A DNA stretch of 64,000 nt, taken from positions 11,907,000 to 11,970,999 of the forward strand of contig OV121096.1 of the NCBI GenBank assembly GCA_921293015.1, given 5' to 3'. A model generated the notes under the pieces. The model saw only the letters and a program-made list of their open reading frames with translations. It was not told where the DNA came from and ran no database searches. Within the stretch, counting starts at the first letter, position 1, and each line of letters opens with the position of its first letter. Position numbers and translations under genes: made by a program. This stretch comes from Phorcus lineatus (lineage: Eukaryota > Mollusca > Gastropoda > Trochida > Trochidae). This document shows positions 1-11,515 of the stretch, piece by piece.

Positions 1-239
1 GTAAGTGCATTTATGAAGCATCTGACATCCAGTAAACCTTCTTCACATTGTCTGCATTTCGTTGTACTTTTAATTGTATTCTTCTTGCCATATGATATTA
101 ATCAAAAGGTCAAGAAATTCTTGTTAATACAGAACTTAATAATGTGACCTTATTTGATATTGCAATTTTTTAAAACTGTAATTGTACCCTGTATAGAAAG
201 TTTTCTCTTTTTCCATCCAGCAAGAAGTATTTTTATCGT

Positions 240-1010
240 TTCTAGACTTTTTCTAGTATTGTTTATCCAAAGACCTTTAAAATGGGATTGAGATATACAC
301 TTAGGATGTTGAAGTCACCTTCATGCCAATCGAAAGTGCAGTATCACTCTGCTTCCAATCATTGAACCAATCCAAATGGCTTTGGGTTTATCAATGTCTA
401 TCTTATGACCTTAAATTTCAAAACAGTTCTGTAGTGTATCTAGAACTGCTTTAATACTGTTTTCAGACCCAAACAAATATGAGTATCGTCACCATATTGT
501 TCCTTTTTATATTGTCCATTATTGATTTTAATGTCCTATGTTTTTGTTGTCTCGCAAGTCGCATCACAGAAATTTAACAAGTAGAAAAGAAAGAGGAAAG
601 ATGACCATTTGGAATTACACACGAAGATGCATTTTGCATTAATATATTTATCCATTTGATCAGGTTCGAAAAAAAGGTTTTCAGAACTTGAATTATAAAA
701 TCCTTAGAAACTGTATCAAAAGCGTAATCGAAATCTATAAGAATCTGAAGGCCTGGTTATTTTGTTTTGTATAAAACCTGTTTGATGCACGTATGAGAAT
801 GTCTAGAGTCTGTTACAGTCTGTTAGTAATACAAGAGCTTATATTGGTTCATTCAGCTTACTATAGTATTCGCAAAAGATGGCGTTAATGGTGTTAACCG
901 TTATTTATGTATTACAATAAATATTAGAAGCAGCATAGAATTTTATGATAAAACCTCCCTTGTCCATTGAGAATAGCTCTAGCATCAGTCAAACGTTCTT
1001 GGTTTAGTCA
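240..1010 (-). pseudogene. L1/Tx1-like LINE reverse-transcriptase relic
   Basis: Read on the minus strand with frameshifts, this stretch gives the RT core of an L1/Tx1-like non-LTR retrotransposon. 'IDFDYAFDTVSKDFIIQVLK' (about 735-675) corresponds to the 'IDFEKAFDSVSW' block. 'YGDDTHICLG' (about 490) is the YxDD active-site block, and 'KPKAIWIGS' (about 385) is the block that follows it. Residues between the blocks are out of frame, so it is a dead copy. It resembles the RT fragment at 10.1 kb, which has the matching 'KTKAIWIGS'. No tail or TSD was recognised and the ends are approximate. The alternative, that this is a host gene, is unlikely given the frame damage. Confidence 0.6.
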
Positions 1011-1955
1011 TTAAGGACTTGATGAATTTACTCTTATAATAACTGATTTAAAAGTGACTAAAATATTTTGATGTTTTTGTTCCTTCTTCATACCATTAAA
1101 TTTCTGTAAATTTTTTTCTAATTCTGACATATTTTTAGATATTACAAAATTATACATTTTGTAAGTTTTCTCTTTCTCTATACAACTGTTTTTCTGTTTA
1201 ATTGATGATTTATTGAAGATATGATGCGAAACAGATTGATTCCCCCCTGACTTTCATAAGAAAGATTTTGTTGAAAACATACTTAGCTTTAGTTTAAGGC
1301 TATCACTGTCAGTATTTAGTTGTTTTGGTGTCTGATATCAGACATCGCGATCTATTTGACGAACAAAGTTTTGATATCGAAAATGAAGAAGATGCTTACA
1401 AAGAACGAGGTCAAAACGTGGTTACGCACTATACACGTTATAAGTCATCGACATACATCAATAACACGATTCCCAAGAGACAATGATAGTGATGGGTTTT
1501 ATCTAATTCTAAGACCGTCATTTTACTCTACTTTTAAATTCGACATCCTTCATCGTTAAAAAGGAATCTCGTATGTATTCTATCATTTTAAATGATAAAA
1601 CCTACGTCTAGAGTGTCTGATAGGGTCTCATGATATAGCCCGTGTAAGGGAGTGTTATGTTTGTGTTTTAACCGTAGAAGGAAACAATTCACCATATAAT
1701 TATGAGCCACCGTTAAGTGCACGGTACTAACATGTAGTGAAGCAACTATCTCATGCAGTTAAATAAAAAGCTCAGTCTGAATAGCTTTCCAGTTTATTCT
1801 TAAAAATTGTTTTGGAAATCCGTTTTCGCTTTGGTATACATGTATGTGCATTGATATTAAACAAATATAAGTTATCATACACGTATAATAACGCATTATA
1901 TAGCAAAATGTATTCCAAAACAAGACAAAGCCGTTTATATTGCTATCAGACTGAC
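1011..1955. other. No recognisable gene
   Basis: AT-rich sequence between two LINE relics. The short open frame at 1320-1559 has no recognisable domain and no splice or promoter context. I see nothing that can be called. Confidence 0.5.
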
Positions 1956-2420
1956 AAGACTCTGAACACTAATACATCTTCTACAAATAGGATAGAACGT
2001 TTATTTGGAAAAGAAAACCAGGTATAATGTCAAAGCTGAAAATAAAGTAACTAGAAACCATTATAAAGGAGGCTATAGTGTACCAGATGTACCAAATACA
2101 TTACTTTCGCTAACGATAAGCTGGGTGAAAAGACTTCTTAACTCCCATGATAAATGAAAACTTTTTTTAAAATCGTTTAAATTAAATGTATCCCTGCACA
2201 CGATTATATCAGCACAATGAATTATCTATGATATGTTAACTCCAAAAACTATAGATATTTGTGAAGATGTGTTATACAATGTATACATGGTAAGCTTTAT
2301 AAAAGAAAAAGGAAAAGGTATTTAAACCAAATAAACATTCCTATTACAACCAATATAATGAAATATTAATTAAACAACAAACATGTCAAATTCGGGAAAT
2401 ATGTTTAACTAAGATTGTTA
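1956..2420 (+). pseudogene. L1/Tx1-like LINE fragment, region after the RT domain
   Basis: Frameshifted reading on the plus strand gives 'FIWKRKPGIMSKLK' (about 2000-2045), then 'GGYSVPDVPNTLLSL' and 'ISWVKRLLNSHD' (about 2070-2150). This order (FxW.GK ... GGL.xPD ... sWxkRL) is typical of the region downstream of the polymerase domain in L1/Tx1-clade elements. It lies in the opposite orientation to the relic at 240-1010, so it is a separate insertion. The 3' end is unclear. Confidence 0.5.
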
Positions 2421-2843
2421 AAGTGGGTGGTAAGATTCTCAAATATGTAAAATTTATTCCAAACTATTATTGTAAAATGGATTTCTCAAATACGCGGGAA
2501 ACGCTCATTCAATAATGACAAAAAGTCAAACAAATTTGAAATGTTTTTTAGAAAATCAAGTCTTTATTCATAACAAATCTATTTAAAAACATTGTCAATT
2601 AGAAAAGGATGCGGCTTTATAAAAGAATCGAAAAACCACGATAGTAACTGTAAATGCAAACAGAAACATCTTAAAAGTTCAATCAGTTATGATGAATCGG
2701 ATAATATACACAGAGAACAGTTCATATTTTCCAAATTTATATGGGTTTTTAATAGTTCATTTGACATGGAATTCTATCGACAAGCGATATCTGACATACG
2801 GTACAAAGACACAAGCAAATGCAATTTTGGGTAAGTAACAAGA
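2421..2843. other. No recognisable gene
   Basis: A lysine- and serine-rich open frame at 2592-2834 (initiated by TTG only) has no recognisable motif. It may be the decayed end of the preceding LINE. Nothing else is supported. Confidence 0.4.
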
Positions 2844-2949
2844 AACCAAAGCTATCAATCAATCAATTTTATTTCGTAAAAGGCCTTAGGCCCACGTACA
2901 ATACAGAGTAAACAAATATGTGTATTTATACAGTTGTGGCAATTTACAC

Positions 2950-4266
2950 TCACGTGTACTGGGAACGCAGTAAAAATGCTTCCTTAATGTAATTTGAACA
3001 GTTTATGGTCGTGGAAAGATTGTTACATTTTAAAGTATTTACAAAACATTGCTGGTCAATGTGATATGGTAAAGATTTAAAATATTTACAGCGCAGATCA
3101 TTATAAATTCTACATTCAAACAAGAAATGGAACTCGTTTTCTATAAAGTTATCATTACAAATATAGCAGAGTCTTTGGTGCCTTGGAATTCCATCAAATC
3201 TACCAATATTCTTATATAATGGAAGTGAACCTATTCGCAACATTGTTATTCTACACCTTGCATCTTTGGATTTCAAAAAGGTTAAATATGGTTCAATGCA
3301 AAATACATTTTTGATTTTTGCATAAACATCAAGAGAAGAACATTTATGCATTTCAGAAAATATAAGCTGCTTATGGCAGTCACTTACTCTTAAATGAAAT
3401 TCTTTTAAAAATCGTTCCTCGTCTCCAACACCTTGTGCCTCCCAAACAAAACCAAAACCATAATCAAACAAAATATTTTTTACAAAGAATACCCATGTTT
3501 TTCTTTCAACTTTGTCAAGTTTATATAACATAAAATAGCATTGCTTGGGGTATCTATCTCTATGATAGTGTAAAAGTTTGAACCAATACTTCACAGTACG
3601 TAAGAGAGTATCAACAAAGATATAATTTCTACCACATTCAGCTAAAACAGCAGCGTTAGAGCATTTATAACTGACACCTAACACAAACTTACAAAACCTT
3701 ATGTGAAACTGTTCAATAACATGCCATTTCTGAAAACCCCATATTTCTGAAGCATACAAAATGATAGGCTTTATCTGAACATCAAAGATTTTAAACAAAA
3801 TAGTTGGAGAAACATTTTTCAATCTTCTACTAAAAACCTTAACTGAAGACAAAGCGTCATTCGCTTTATTTACCAGATTTTGTACTGATTTGGACCATGA
3901 AAGTCTACTTGAAAACAATACACCCAAATAATTATAATATGAAGCAATGTTTAACTTATGATTACCGAAGTACCAAGATTCATACCGCCTCAATGTACCA
4001 CCATTTCTGAAAACTAAAACCTCTGTTTTCTGAAAATTTAATTTCAAACCCCACTTTTTACAAAAGGCAAATAATACATTGATCTTTCTAGCTACCGAAT
4101 CTCCAAACAAACACAAATCGTCTGCATACAGTAATAAATACAAATCCATAAACTCAGAATCAGTAAATACGCCTCTTTCTCCAGAAGTAGATAATTCGGT
4201 ATGTAACTGATTGACAAATAACGCAAATAATAAAGGACTTAGGATGCAGCCTTGTCTAACTCCACT
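2950..4266 (-). pseudogene. LINE ORF2, C-terminal part of reverse transcriptase
   Basis: The open frame runs from the deletion junction to the stop at 2950. It starts in RT block 'GVRQGCILSPLLF' (about 4262-4222), continues to the active site 'LLLYADDLCLFGDS' (about 4135), then the thumb ('FQKTEVLVFRNGG', 'YYNYLGVLFSSRLSW'), and ends in a C-terminal zinc-knuckle-like C-x2-C ... H-x3-C at about residues 329-352 of the 399-residue ATG-initiated frame. In a complete element this would be reverse transcriptase used in target-primed integration. The fingers and part of the palm are missing, so no polymerase activity is expected. The first in-frame ATG lies after the QG block and is not a true start. 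Confidence 0.85.
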
Positions 4267-5047
4267 GATCTGATTCTATTTTCGTACATACACTAAAATC
4301 CACAATTGAATTGAATAAATTAGTAGAACACAACACATAGTCGACGAGACTGCAGCCTTTGTTTGCAATACATGTATATGCACAATGAGGGTCACTTTTA
4401 GATCTGCCATTCACAATGTGTAATCCATAACTGCAGCAGAGATTAATAAGTTCCTTTCCATAGTTGTTTATTTCAGAGTCTCTTGAATATCGTGGGGAAT
4501 CAAATGTAACAATAATATCATTTACAGCATCTAATTCTGGAATGAGATCTGTTTTGTCACCTAATATGTAATCTAATAAGGCGCCAGTCCTGGCGTTAAA
4601 GTCACCAGAGATCATGATATGTGTTTCATTATAACGACATTTCAGATCTAATATAACACTGTCAAGATATTCAATGCCCTTCTTCTCTCTAGTGTCAGTC
4701 ACAATTGATGAGGCTTCAGGATGGATATATACATATCCTAGTATGACATCTCTGTCCATACAGAAAAACTTTGCATCCAAAACAAGGAAAATACAATCAC
4801 TGTATGTTGTAATTATTTTCTTCACACCAACATTCAATTGACTTCTAATCATAACTAGAACTCCACCTCTATTGTTATAATCTCTCAAGTTGTAATGAGG
4901 ACTGTAATTTGGAAATATGTTTTGTATTAAATCCTTGTTTACATTGCTCCAAACCTCCAGGAATCCAATAATGTCAAATTGTGAACAATATTCTAAAAAT
5001 TCAGAATTGAACAATTTGGACTGTAATCCCTGTATATTCCATGTCAA
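4256..5047 (-). pseudogene. LINE ORF2, APE-type endonuclease domain
   Basis: About 260 residues with the apurinic-endonuclease signature: 'WNIQGL' (metal-binding Asn), 'FLEVW' (catalytic Glu), 'GDFNARTG', 'SLVDYVLC' and terminal 'ESDQ'. Family members end the domain with SDH followed by a hydrophobic residue and Pro. Here His is read as Gln because the internal deletion cuts inside that codon, and the frame then hits a stop at 4256-4258. The frame opens with TTG, so the real ORF2 start is not defined; ORF1 ends 40 bases upstream. Role in an intact element: nicking target DNA. Here it is probably inactive because the final His is lost. Confidence 0.85.
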
Positions 5048-5086
5048 AAGGGAGATAACTCCCTGGTGATGAGCCCGGCCCCTGTC

Positions 5087-5872
5087 CTAGGTAAGTGATG
5101 ATGTTTCAGAGTGACTTCTGTTACCTCTCCTGGAGAACACAGCTTCATCCTCCTGACTGTTCCAGCTCACAACCTCTCCATCGTCAAAGATTAGCTTATC
5201 AAATCTAAACTTTGATTTTCGACCCTTTTCTTTTTCTGAATCCATTATCGTTTTTAGCTTTTTTCTGACCAATCTAACTTTGAGGGAAAAGTCCTCTGAG
5301 ACATAGATACCTGTATCTTTTAGTAGTCGTGTACTCCGTAGAATCTCAGTTTTCATGTTGAAATCCAGCAACTTTATGATGATTGATTTACCTTGGTTAA
5401 TCCGGTGAGCTCTCTCAATAGTGATAAGAGAGTCATCAATGTTCATCTTATCACGTAGTAGACTTCGCACTAAGTCTTCACAATCACTCCAAGTTTCATT
5501 TGATTTTACCTTAGCAACACCGTGGAAAAGGAGATTGTGTCTTCTACCTTGATTTTCCAGGTAATCTAGTTCACTTGCGAGATCTGAAACATTGGCTTTC
5601 AATGTAAAGTTCTCTTCTTCAAGCTTAGTGCACTTACTTGAAAGCTCATCCACTGATTTCTTAATTGTACCCACAGATTTTGTAAGTTTATCTAGACGTC
5701 CTGAGAGATCTATTTGCACATTATCTACCTTTGTGTTTATCTTCTGCAGTTCATCCATAAGTCTCTCAAACTCAACGCTAGTGGACTTGATAGATAGCGA
5801 TATTTTACGAGTGCTTCTTTCTAATAATCCGAGCGTGACTGACTTGACGAGTCGAGAAACACAACATTTCAT
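5087..5872 (-). CDS. LINE ORF1, L1-type coiled-coil RNA-binding protein
   Basis: An intact 261-residue frame with an ATG start. Residues about 30-110 form a heptad-rich coiled coil ('LDKLTKSVGTIKKSVDELSS', 'LEEENFTLKANVSDLASELD'). A short 'RRHNLLFHGVAK' strand opens the RRM-like part, followed by an L1 ORF1p-like C-terminal domain containing 'IERAHRINQGKSIIIKLLDF' and 'GIYVSEDFSLKVRLVRKKL'. In L1 elements such proteins trimerise and coat the element RNA as a chaperone. It is the only undamaged frame of this LINE. An overlapping 115-residue frame (5805-6152) lies in the 5' UTR and starts 'MGDSLEQWRARTGVFRHPRG'; whether that is translated is unknown. Confidence 0.8.
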   Translation of the reverse strand: MKCCVSRLVKSVTLGLLERSTRKISLSIKSTSVEFERLMDELQKINTKVDNVQIDLSGRLDKLTKSVGTIKKSVDELSSKCTKLEEENFTLKANVSDLASELDYLENQGRRHNLLFHGVAKVKSNETWSDCEDLVRSLLRDKMNIDDSLITIERAHRINQGKSIIIKLLDFNMKTEILRSTRLLKDTGIYVSEDFSLKVRLVRKKLKTIMDSEKEKGRKSKFRFDKLIFDDGEVVSWNSQEDEAVFSRRGNRSHSETSSLT

Positions 5873-6270
5873 GTTTACAAATCAGAGATTGTAATTGTAC
5901 GGGTGTATATCCGCATTCATTAGGTTCATTAACTATACCACGGAATGCGATACATGAGTTTGCAAGACAGGTACCTAGGGTCCAGACCGTTGACAAAACT
6001 GTGAAGCATAACAACATCCGGTAGGCTATGGCTGTCGAGGCGGTCCATTTTGAGTACGGGCTGTAAGGGCAGACTGATTCGACTTGTTTTAGTCCTCTAG
6101 GATGGCGGAATACCCCCGTTCTGGCTCTCCACTGTTCTAGACTGTCTCCCATCTTACTTCAGACACTTTTCAGCGAATAAAGTTGTCTTATATGGCTTTT
6201 ATATACATAATTGTCAAGAGACAATTTTCACCAACATCTACTGCTAACGCATGCGCACAACCAAAGCTAT

Positions 6271-6639
6271 ATTCTATGTGTCTCAATGGTATTTGGAATG
6301 GCATCACGCAGTGATGAGGCAACCTAAGGTAAACACCCAAAACTTAGACAGGCAGATATCAGACGCCTAAAAACAACAACATTTATGGTTGAGTGCACAG
6401 CTAATCCTAAAGCTAATTCCTATTTCTGATAACGGAATAGTCCAGAGGACACAAGAAAAGATTCACACAATTTAGACAGTCATTCATATCTAAATCGTAT
6501 GTATAGGTCAATTATTTTCCGATATTAGACTATTGCAGCCACTTATACGACAACTTTTCTAAAACCCAATCACAAATCTTGGAAAAACTGCACTAAGACG
6601 CTCTGCGCACGATCTGCGGGGGTGTCCGGGGAGCCAGTC
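6271..6639. other. No recognisable gene
   Basis: Spacer between LINE insertions. No coding signal, RNA gene or clear repeat seen. Confidence 0.5.
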
Positions 6640-7044
6640 ATGAGAAAATCTAAAACGAAACATCTACAGTTTCACTTTCTGAAAGAAGAAGAATTGCTGA
6701 ATTGTCATTTTCTTTAAAATGTATAATAACAGATTGCCCGATTACTGAAGCCAATTTTATCCCTCCTGATCTTAATACCGATAGATTTAAAAGACATATA
6801 TCTGATAAAGCAGACTGCTCTTGTGGTTACCGCAATGAGGACGCACTTCATTACTTCTTTATATGTTCCAGATTCGACTCTATAAGATCAAACAAATATT
6901 ATTACACAAACGGCTTTCCACTAGAGATAATTTTATATGGACATTCTTCTCTGAGCACTGTCACAGGATCTGAAATATTAAAATCGGTTCACAAATTCAT
7001 AATTGAATCCAAACGTTTTGCTTAAGTGCTCATATTATGATATT
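6640..7044 (+). pseudogene. LINE C-terminal fragment with zinc knuckle
   Basis: The frame ending at 7025 encodes 'DKADCSCGYRNEDALHYFFI' followed by a Cys and 'RFDSIR', the C-x-C ... H-x4-C motif that closes ORF2 in several LINE clades. The catalytic parts are absent, so it is a 5'-truncated or eroded copy. The zinc-knuckle spacing (CSCG) differs from that of the neighbouring LINEs (CxxC), indicating another family. A younger LINE has inserted directly downstream (TSD at 7045-7054). Confidence 0.6.
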
Positions 7045-9121
7045 GACTGCAAATGATAATGACACTAATAATCACGGAAATCCAGAGCAGACAATATTAA
7101 CCAATTAATTCCGAGCTTCAGATTTCTGATTCTAGACAGTATTCCACGATTTCAAATCTGATGATAGATGGCATGATATCAGAATTCTTTAAAAATTCAG
7201 CAGATCTCATTGTACCATATCTGGATTTGTTATTCAACATCATACAAGAAAATGGTACCTTCCAACATTCATGGACGATTGGTATCATTGTTCCAATTCA
7301 TAAACATGGAGACGTTAATGGCGTTAATTCCAGAGGAATAACATTATAAAGTATTTTTAGTAAGATTTTCACCTATATCGATAAAACAAGACTTGTAAAT
7401 TGGGGTGATACAATGGATAAGATCTATGAATCACAAGCTTGTTTTAGACACGGATATACCACTACTGACAATATCTTTATATTACAAAGTATAGTCCAAA
7501 GGTATTTGAATACAAAAGGAGGAAAGTTTTTGTCGATGTTGCAAAAGCGTTCGATTCGAACAAACATTCGAAGAAACAAACTTTGATCCTTATTTCATGA
7601 TCAATGGCATGGTCTCAGTAACAAAATGGGTAAACTTCTGTCAAATATGTGTGAGAATGTAAAGGCATGTGTTAGAAATAATCACAATTTATCGAAAACG
7701 TTCGAATTACAACTTGGTGTAAGACAGGGTGTATTTTAAGTCCTTTCTTGTTTTCATTTTTCATAAACAAGCTTGCCACTCAAATTGAAACTAACTGTTC
7801 GAACGGTATTCAACTACATCCTGAAATGGTCCAAATTTTTCTTCTTTTATTTGCAGATGACGTTGTCATGTTTTCGAGCAGTGTCAGTGGTCTCCAAAAT
7901 CAATTATATGAACTTACACATTACTTTGATACATGGAAATTGACAGTAAATAGAACTAAAACAAAAATAGTAGTCTTTAAGAAGGGAGGTAAATTATCTA
8001 AAAGAGAGAAATGGTTATTTAAGGGTATAAATCTAGATTGTGTTAGTCATTAAAACTATTTGGGCTTGTATTTCACAAATGGATTGTCATGGAGCATGTC
8101 AAATATGCTTTGCTCCAAGCGCTAAAAGCATTGATTGGTGTCCTAAATACAATAAGTCCACTTGGAGATATTTACTACCTAACCTTCTTTAAAATATTTG
8201 ATTCTAAAATAAACCCAATTTTGACCTATGGGGCGGAAATTTGGGGATTAACTAACTTTCATCAGATCGAAAGAATACATTTGTATATTTGCCAGACATA
8301 TATTGGTATTAAGTTGAATACAGTTAATGTTATGGCATATGATGAATGTGGCAGATATCCCATGCATATTTTCACAAGTATTAAAGTAATTATTTGCTGG
8401 CTGAAGCTGTTAAATATGCCTCCATTTAGAATGCCCAAAACATGTTATAACATGATGCTATTGTACGACAAAAATGGACAAAGAATTGGGCCTCTAATGT
8501 TAAAGATTTCTTATACTCAATAGGTTTTGGAAACGTTTGGAATGAACAATGTGTAGAGTTACCTACACCATTCATACAATCAATAACTACAAGGCTCAAA
8601 GATATGTATCTGCAAACATGGTGCGAAAAATGTCTTTGTAGAGTAAATGTTTTTATTATTCAAAGTTCAAAACTGATTTACTGAAAGAAGTATACTTAAC
8701 ATGTGTTACGATAAAGAAATTTAAGCGATCATTAGCACGATTCAGATGTTCATCTCACAATCTATTGATTGAAAGTGGCCGATATAAAACTGTTAAAAAA
8801 GATGAGAGAATATGTAAGCTTTGTGTTTTAAATGAAATCGAAGATGAATATCATTTCCTTCTCATCTTTCCGTCTTATCATTCACTGCGATACAAATATA
8901 TTAAAAGATATTACTATACCCATCCATGTATTAGCAGTACCAATCAAATGATATTACAAAATCTTGCCATGTTTATCCATTATGCACTGTTGTTAAGAAA
9001 TAATGTTTTATCGCTTTAGTATGAATTTATGTATGTATATAATTATCATCTATTTATGTGCTATAGGCCTGTGGCCTTTTCAGTATGAAATAAAGATTGA
9101 TTGAAGAAGAAGACTGCAAAT
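7045..9121 (+). mobile_element. 5'-truncated, decayed LINE with 10-bp TSD
   Basis: Flanked by 'gactgcaaat' at 7045-7054 and 9112-9121. Within it, broken frames give successive RT blocks: 'FFKNSADLIVPYLDLLFN' (7185-7240), 'WTIGIIVPIHKHGDVN' (7275-7320), 'GGKF' then a frameshifted 'VDVAKAFDS' (about 7525-7555), 'LLLFADDVVMFSS' (7838-7876), 'ILTYGAEIWGL' (about 8218-8250), and the zinc knuckle 'CKLCVLNEIEDEYHFLLIF' (8815-8870). Stops occur at 7349, 8053 and 8523. The 3' UTR has the hairpin 'aggcctgtggcct', AATAAA and a short ATTG tail. It is the same general family as the minus-strand element at 2.9-6.3 kb, but dead. Confidence 0.8.
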
Positions 9122-9309
9122 ATCAAAAATGCATTTCACCATCATTTCTAATACACTTTGGTGTCCCTTACATTGTCAATGTTTGATCATGTTTGTGTAC
9201 CATGTTCGCTGCTGTTTTTCTTATCATGTTCATGTTTCATAGATATTTGTTGTTGGAGCGGCCTTCACATAAGTTCTGTTCAACACTTTTCTTTTTCCCA
9301 TTTGTCAAT

Positions 9310-10095
9310 ATGCCTCCTAAGAAGTCTGACCTGTCACTTGAGATAGAAGATATAAGAAACATTCTATCTGAAATGCCCAAAACAAATGAATGAAAAGACC
9401 TAATCACATCTGCAGTTGATGCGGCCGTAAAATCCCTTCACGATTCTTTCAAAATAGAGATTAAGGAGCAGATATTGAGAGAAATAGGCTTTGAAAAACT
9501 GCAAAGTGACTTCCTATCCCTCGACACTGAAAATAAAACGCTTAGGGCGGATATGAATGACAAAGACAAACAAATCGAAGAGCTCAACCAAAAACTTGAT
9601 TGTGTCTCGGATAAGGTTAACCAGTCGTTAACCTGTCGAACCAAAATGAACAGTTCTCTAGGATGTGTAATATGAAGGTCTTTAATATGGAGCAGTCTGA
9701 TGGTGAGGATTTATTGGCAAAGTTTTCTGAACTCATGTCGACAAAGGCTGACATTCAGGTCAATAGTGGTGAAATATCCGCAATCCAGAGGATCGATCAT
9801 GCCAATTACACTATTGTCAAACCAGTTCTGGTCCAGTTTGCTTCAGTTGAAGCCAAGTCAAGAATCATAAGGGCAGGTAAACAGATTAAAGACAAATCTT
9901 GTGTTCGCCTTGCTGATGACGTCACTAAAGCAAATGTGGTGTTGATAAATAGACTGAAAGGTCATCGCGACATTGAGAATGCTTGGTATTTTAATGGCAG
10001 GGTCTTCGCACAAACAAGCTGTATAGAACTATTATCCATATCTATCAAGAATAACGAACGGATAAAAGGCATAGACATTCATGGTGTTGAATATC
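9310..10095 (+). pseudogene. LINE ORF1 (L1-like), broken by a stop and frameshift
   Basis: Starts with 'MPPKKSDLSLEIEDIRNILS' (ATG at 9310) and has an early stop at 9391-9393. The same frame resumes as a coiled coil ('LREIGFEKLQSDFLSLDTEN', 'IEELNQKLDCVSDKV'), and a frameshift near 9660 leads to an L1 ORF1p-like C-terminal domain ('ISAIQRIDHANYTIVKPVLV', 'SVEAKSRIIRAGKQI', 'VRLADDVTKANVVLINRL'). The architecture matches the ORF1 at 5087-5872, but sequence and downstream RT point to an L1/Tx1-like family. No endonuclease follows: the sequence passes directly into RT palm near 10.1 kb. Confidence 0.75.
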
Positions 10096-11515
10096 TAACT
10101 TTTCAATACCTGATGATGCCAATTTCACTTTAGAAGGATCACAAGAGGGCCTTTCAGAACTTATTGGTACCCTACGAGATTTCGCATTTACATTCGGTTT
10201 AAATATTAATTGTGATAAGACTAAGGCTATCTGGATCGGTTCAAAAAAGAATTCAAATGAACAACTATGTCCCCAAATATCGATATCCTTAATTTTCCAA
10301 AACATCAATTAAAAAAGATAATTAAACATGTCAATAATGACTTCTGGAAGGATGTCCTAGCTCTTTATAATAACTTGCATACTTTTGAGATTAAGAACAT
10401 AGTCGAATTTAGGAATCTCCCGTTAATGAGTTACGTTCCCTATGAGGACTTTATAACATATGTTAAATAGTCTCGATGTGGAATAAGATATATTCGAGAT
10501 CTAATGACTGACTATGGACATTTAAAAGAATTTCATGTCTTGAAAAGTGACTTTCAATTAAATGATAATTTCATCTCTTATTTCAAATTGCGAAATTTTT
10601 TACCAAAATCATGGATAAAGCTTTCAAAAGATAACCAATTATGATATAAACTGTCAGATTCTTAAGGACATTATTTCATCACCAGATTGTAAATTTCTTT
10701 ACAAATCTATTCGCACTAATGGGGGTATTTGTTCTCTTCAAAATCTTACCTCAAAATGGAACTCAAAACTGGGAGTTCAAATGTCAGAAAATGACCTTTC
10801 TGAATGTTTTGTTACAATACGGAATTGTGTGATTGACAGTAGGACAAGAAACTTCCAATATAAATTCACCCATCGGATCATATCCACAAAATCATTTCTT
10901 TTCAAAATAGGATTTACAGAGGATAATCTCTGTACCTTTTGCCAATCTGAAAATGAAAGACTTGAACATTTATTTTTTCTATGTCAAAACGTTCAAATTC
11001 TGATACACGAGCTCATAAACTGTAATAATTTTTCTCCTTGGCGATCCAAAGTTGAATATTCTTGAAAATCATATTTTTATGATTACAAAACGTTACATAC
11101 AAAAGTGTCAATATACCCACTCATCTCCCATATTTCTTCAGTTATTATATCAAATAAAACATTATCATAACATTGAACAATTCATTTCTGAAGATAAATG
11201 TGAATTTATTAAAAAATGGGCCCCATTGCATCTGTAGTTTAACTCAAACCAAACCAATAAATTATTTGATATGTTTTTACCTCTTACAAACTATCTCCCA
11301 CTCCCTCCCTCTCTCTACCTCTCTCTTCATTTCTAGCTCCCTCTCCGTCTATCTCCTCTCTTCATATAATTTATACTATGACTCTATAATTTGGTTGAAT
11401 TAGTATATTATCCATCTAATCGTATTGTTGATTATGTTATGTCTTTCTGAAAATGTATTGATGTTGAGCTTGTTGGCCAATCTAGTTCATGTTATTTTCC
11501 ATGAAATAAATATGT
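10096..11515 (+). pseudogene. L1/Tx1-like LINE ORF2, RT palm to C-terminus
   Basis: Begins at a degraded active-site block ('IPDDANFTLEGSQEGLSELI', where YADD is expected) followed by 'FGLNINCDKTKAIWIGSKK'. It continues with 'NNDFWKDVLALYNN', 'SYVPYEDFITYV', then 'NFQYKFTHRIISTKSFLFKI', the zinc-knuckle-like 'NLCTFCQSENERLEHLFFLC', and, after a one-base shift near 11050, 'NILENHIFMITKRYIQ'. The 3' UTR holds a CT-rich tract (about 11290-11360) and AATAAA at about 11505. The piece at 57.8 kb is a second copy of the same C-terminal region. Everything between ORF1 and the RT palm is gone. Confidence 0.75.

Larger units (their letters stand above)
2844..6270 (-). mobile_element. Non-LTR retrotransposon, full ends but internally deleted
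   Basis: A LINE on the minus strand spans 2856-6258 between two perfect copies of 'aaccaaagctat' (2844-2855 and 6259-6270), which I read as the 12-bp TSD. Order 5' to 3' is: 5' UTR with a TATA-like 'tatataaaag' near 6200, ORF1, APE endonuclease, C-terminal half of the RT, and a 3' UTR with a GGCC hairpin, AATAAA and an (ATTG)n tail. About 1 kb or more of coding sequence between endonuclease and RT palm is missing, with a clean junction near 4265. Exact TSDs and long open frames suggest a fairly recent insertion. Confidence 0.85.

Noticed and set aside
5592-5894. Plus-strand open frame opposite LINE ORF1
   Set aside because: Shadow of the minus-strand coiled-coil protein; composition mirrors it.
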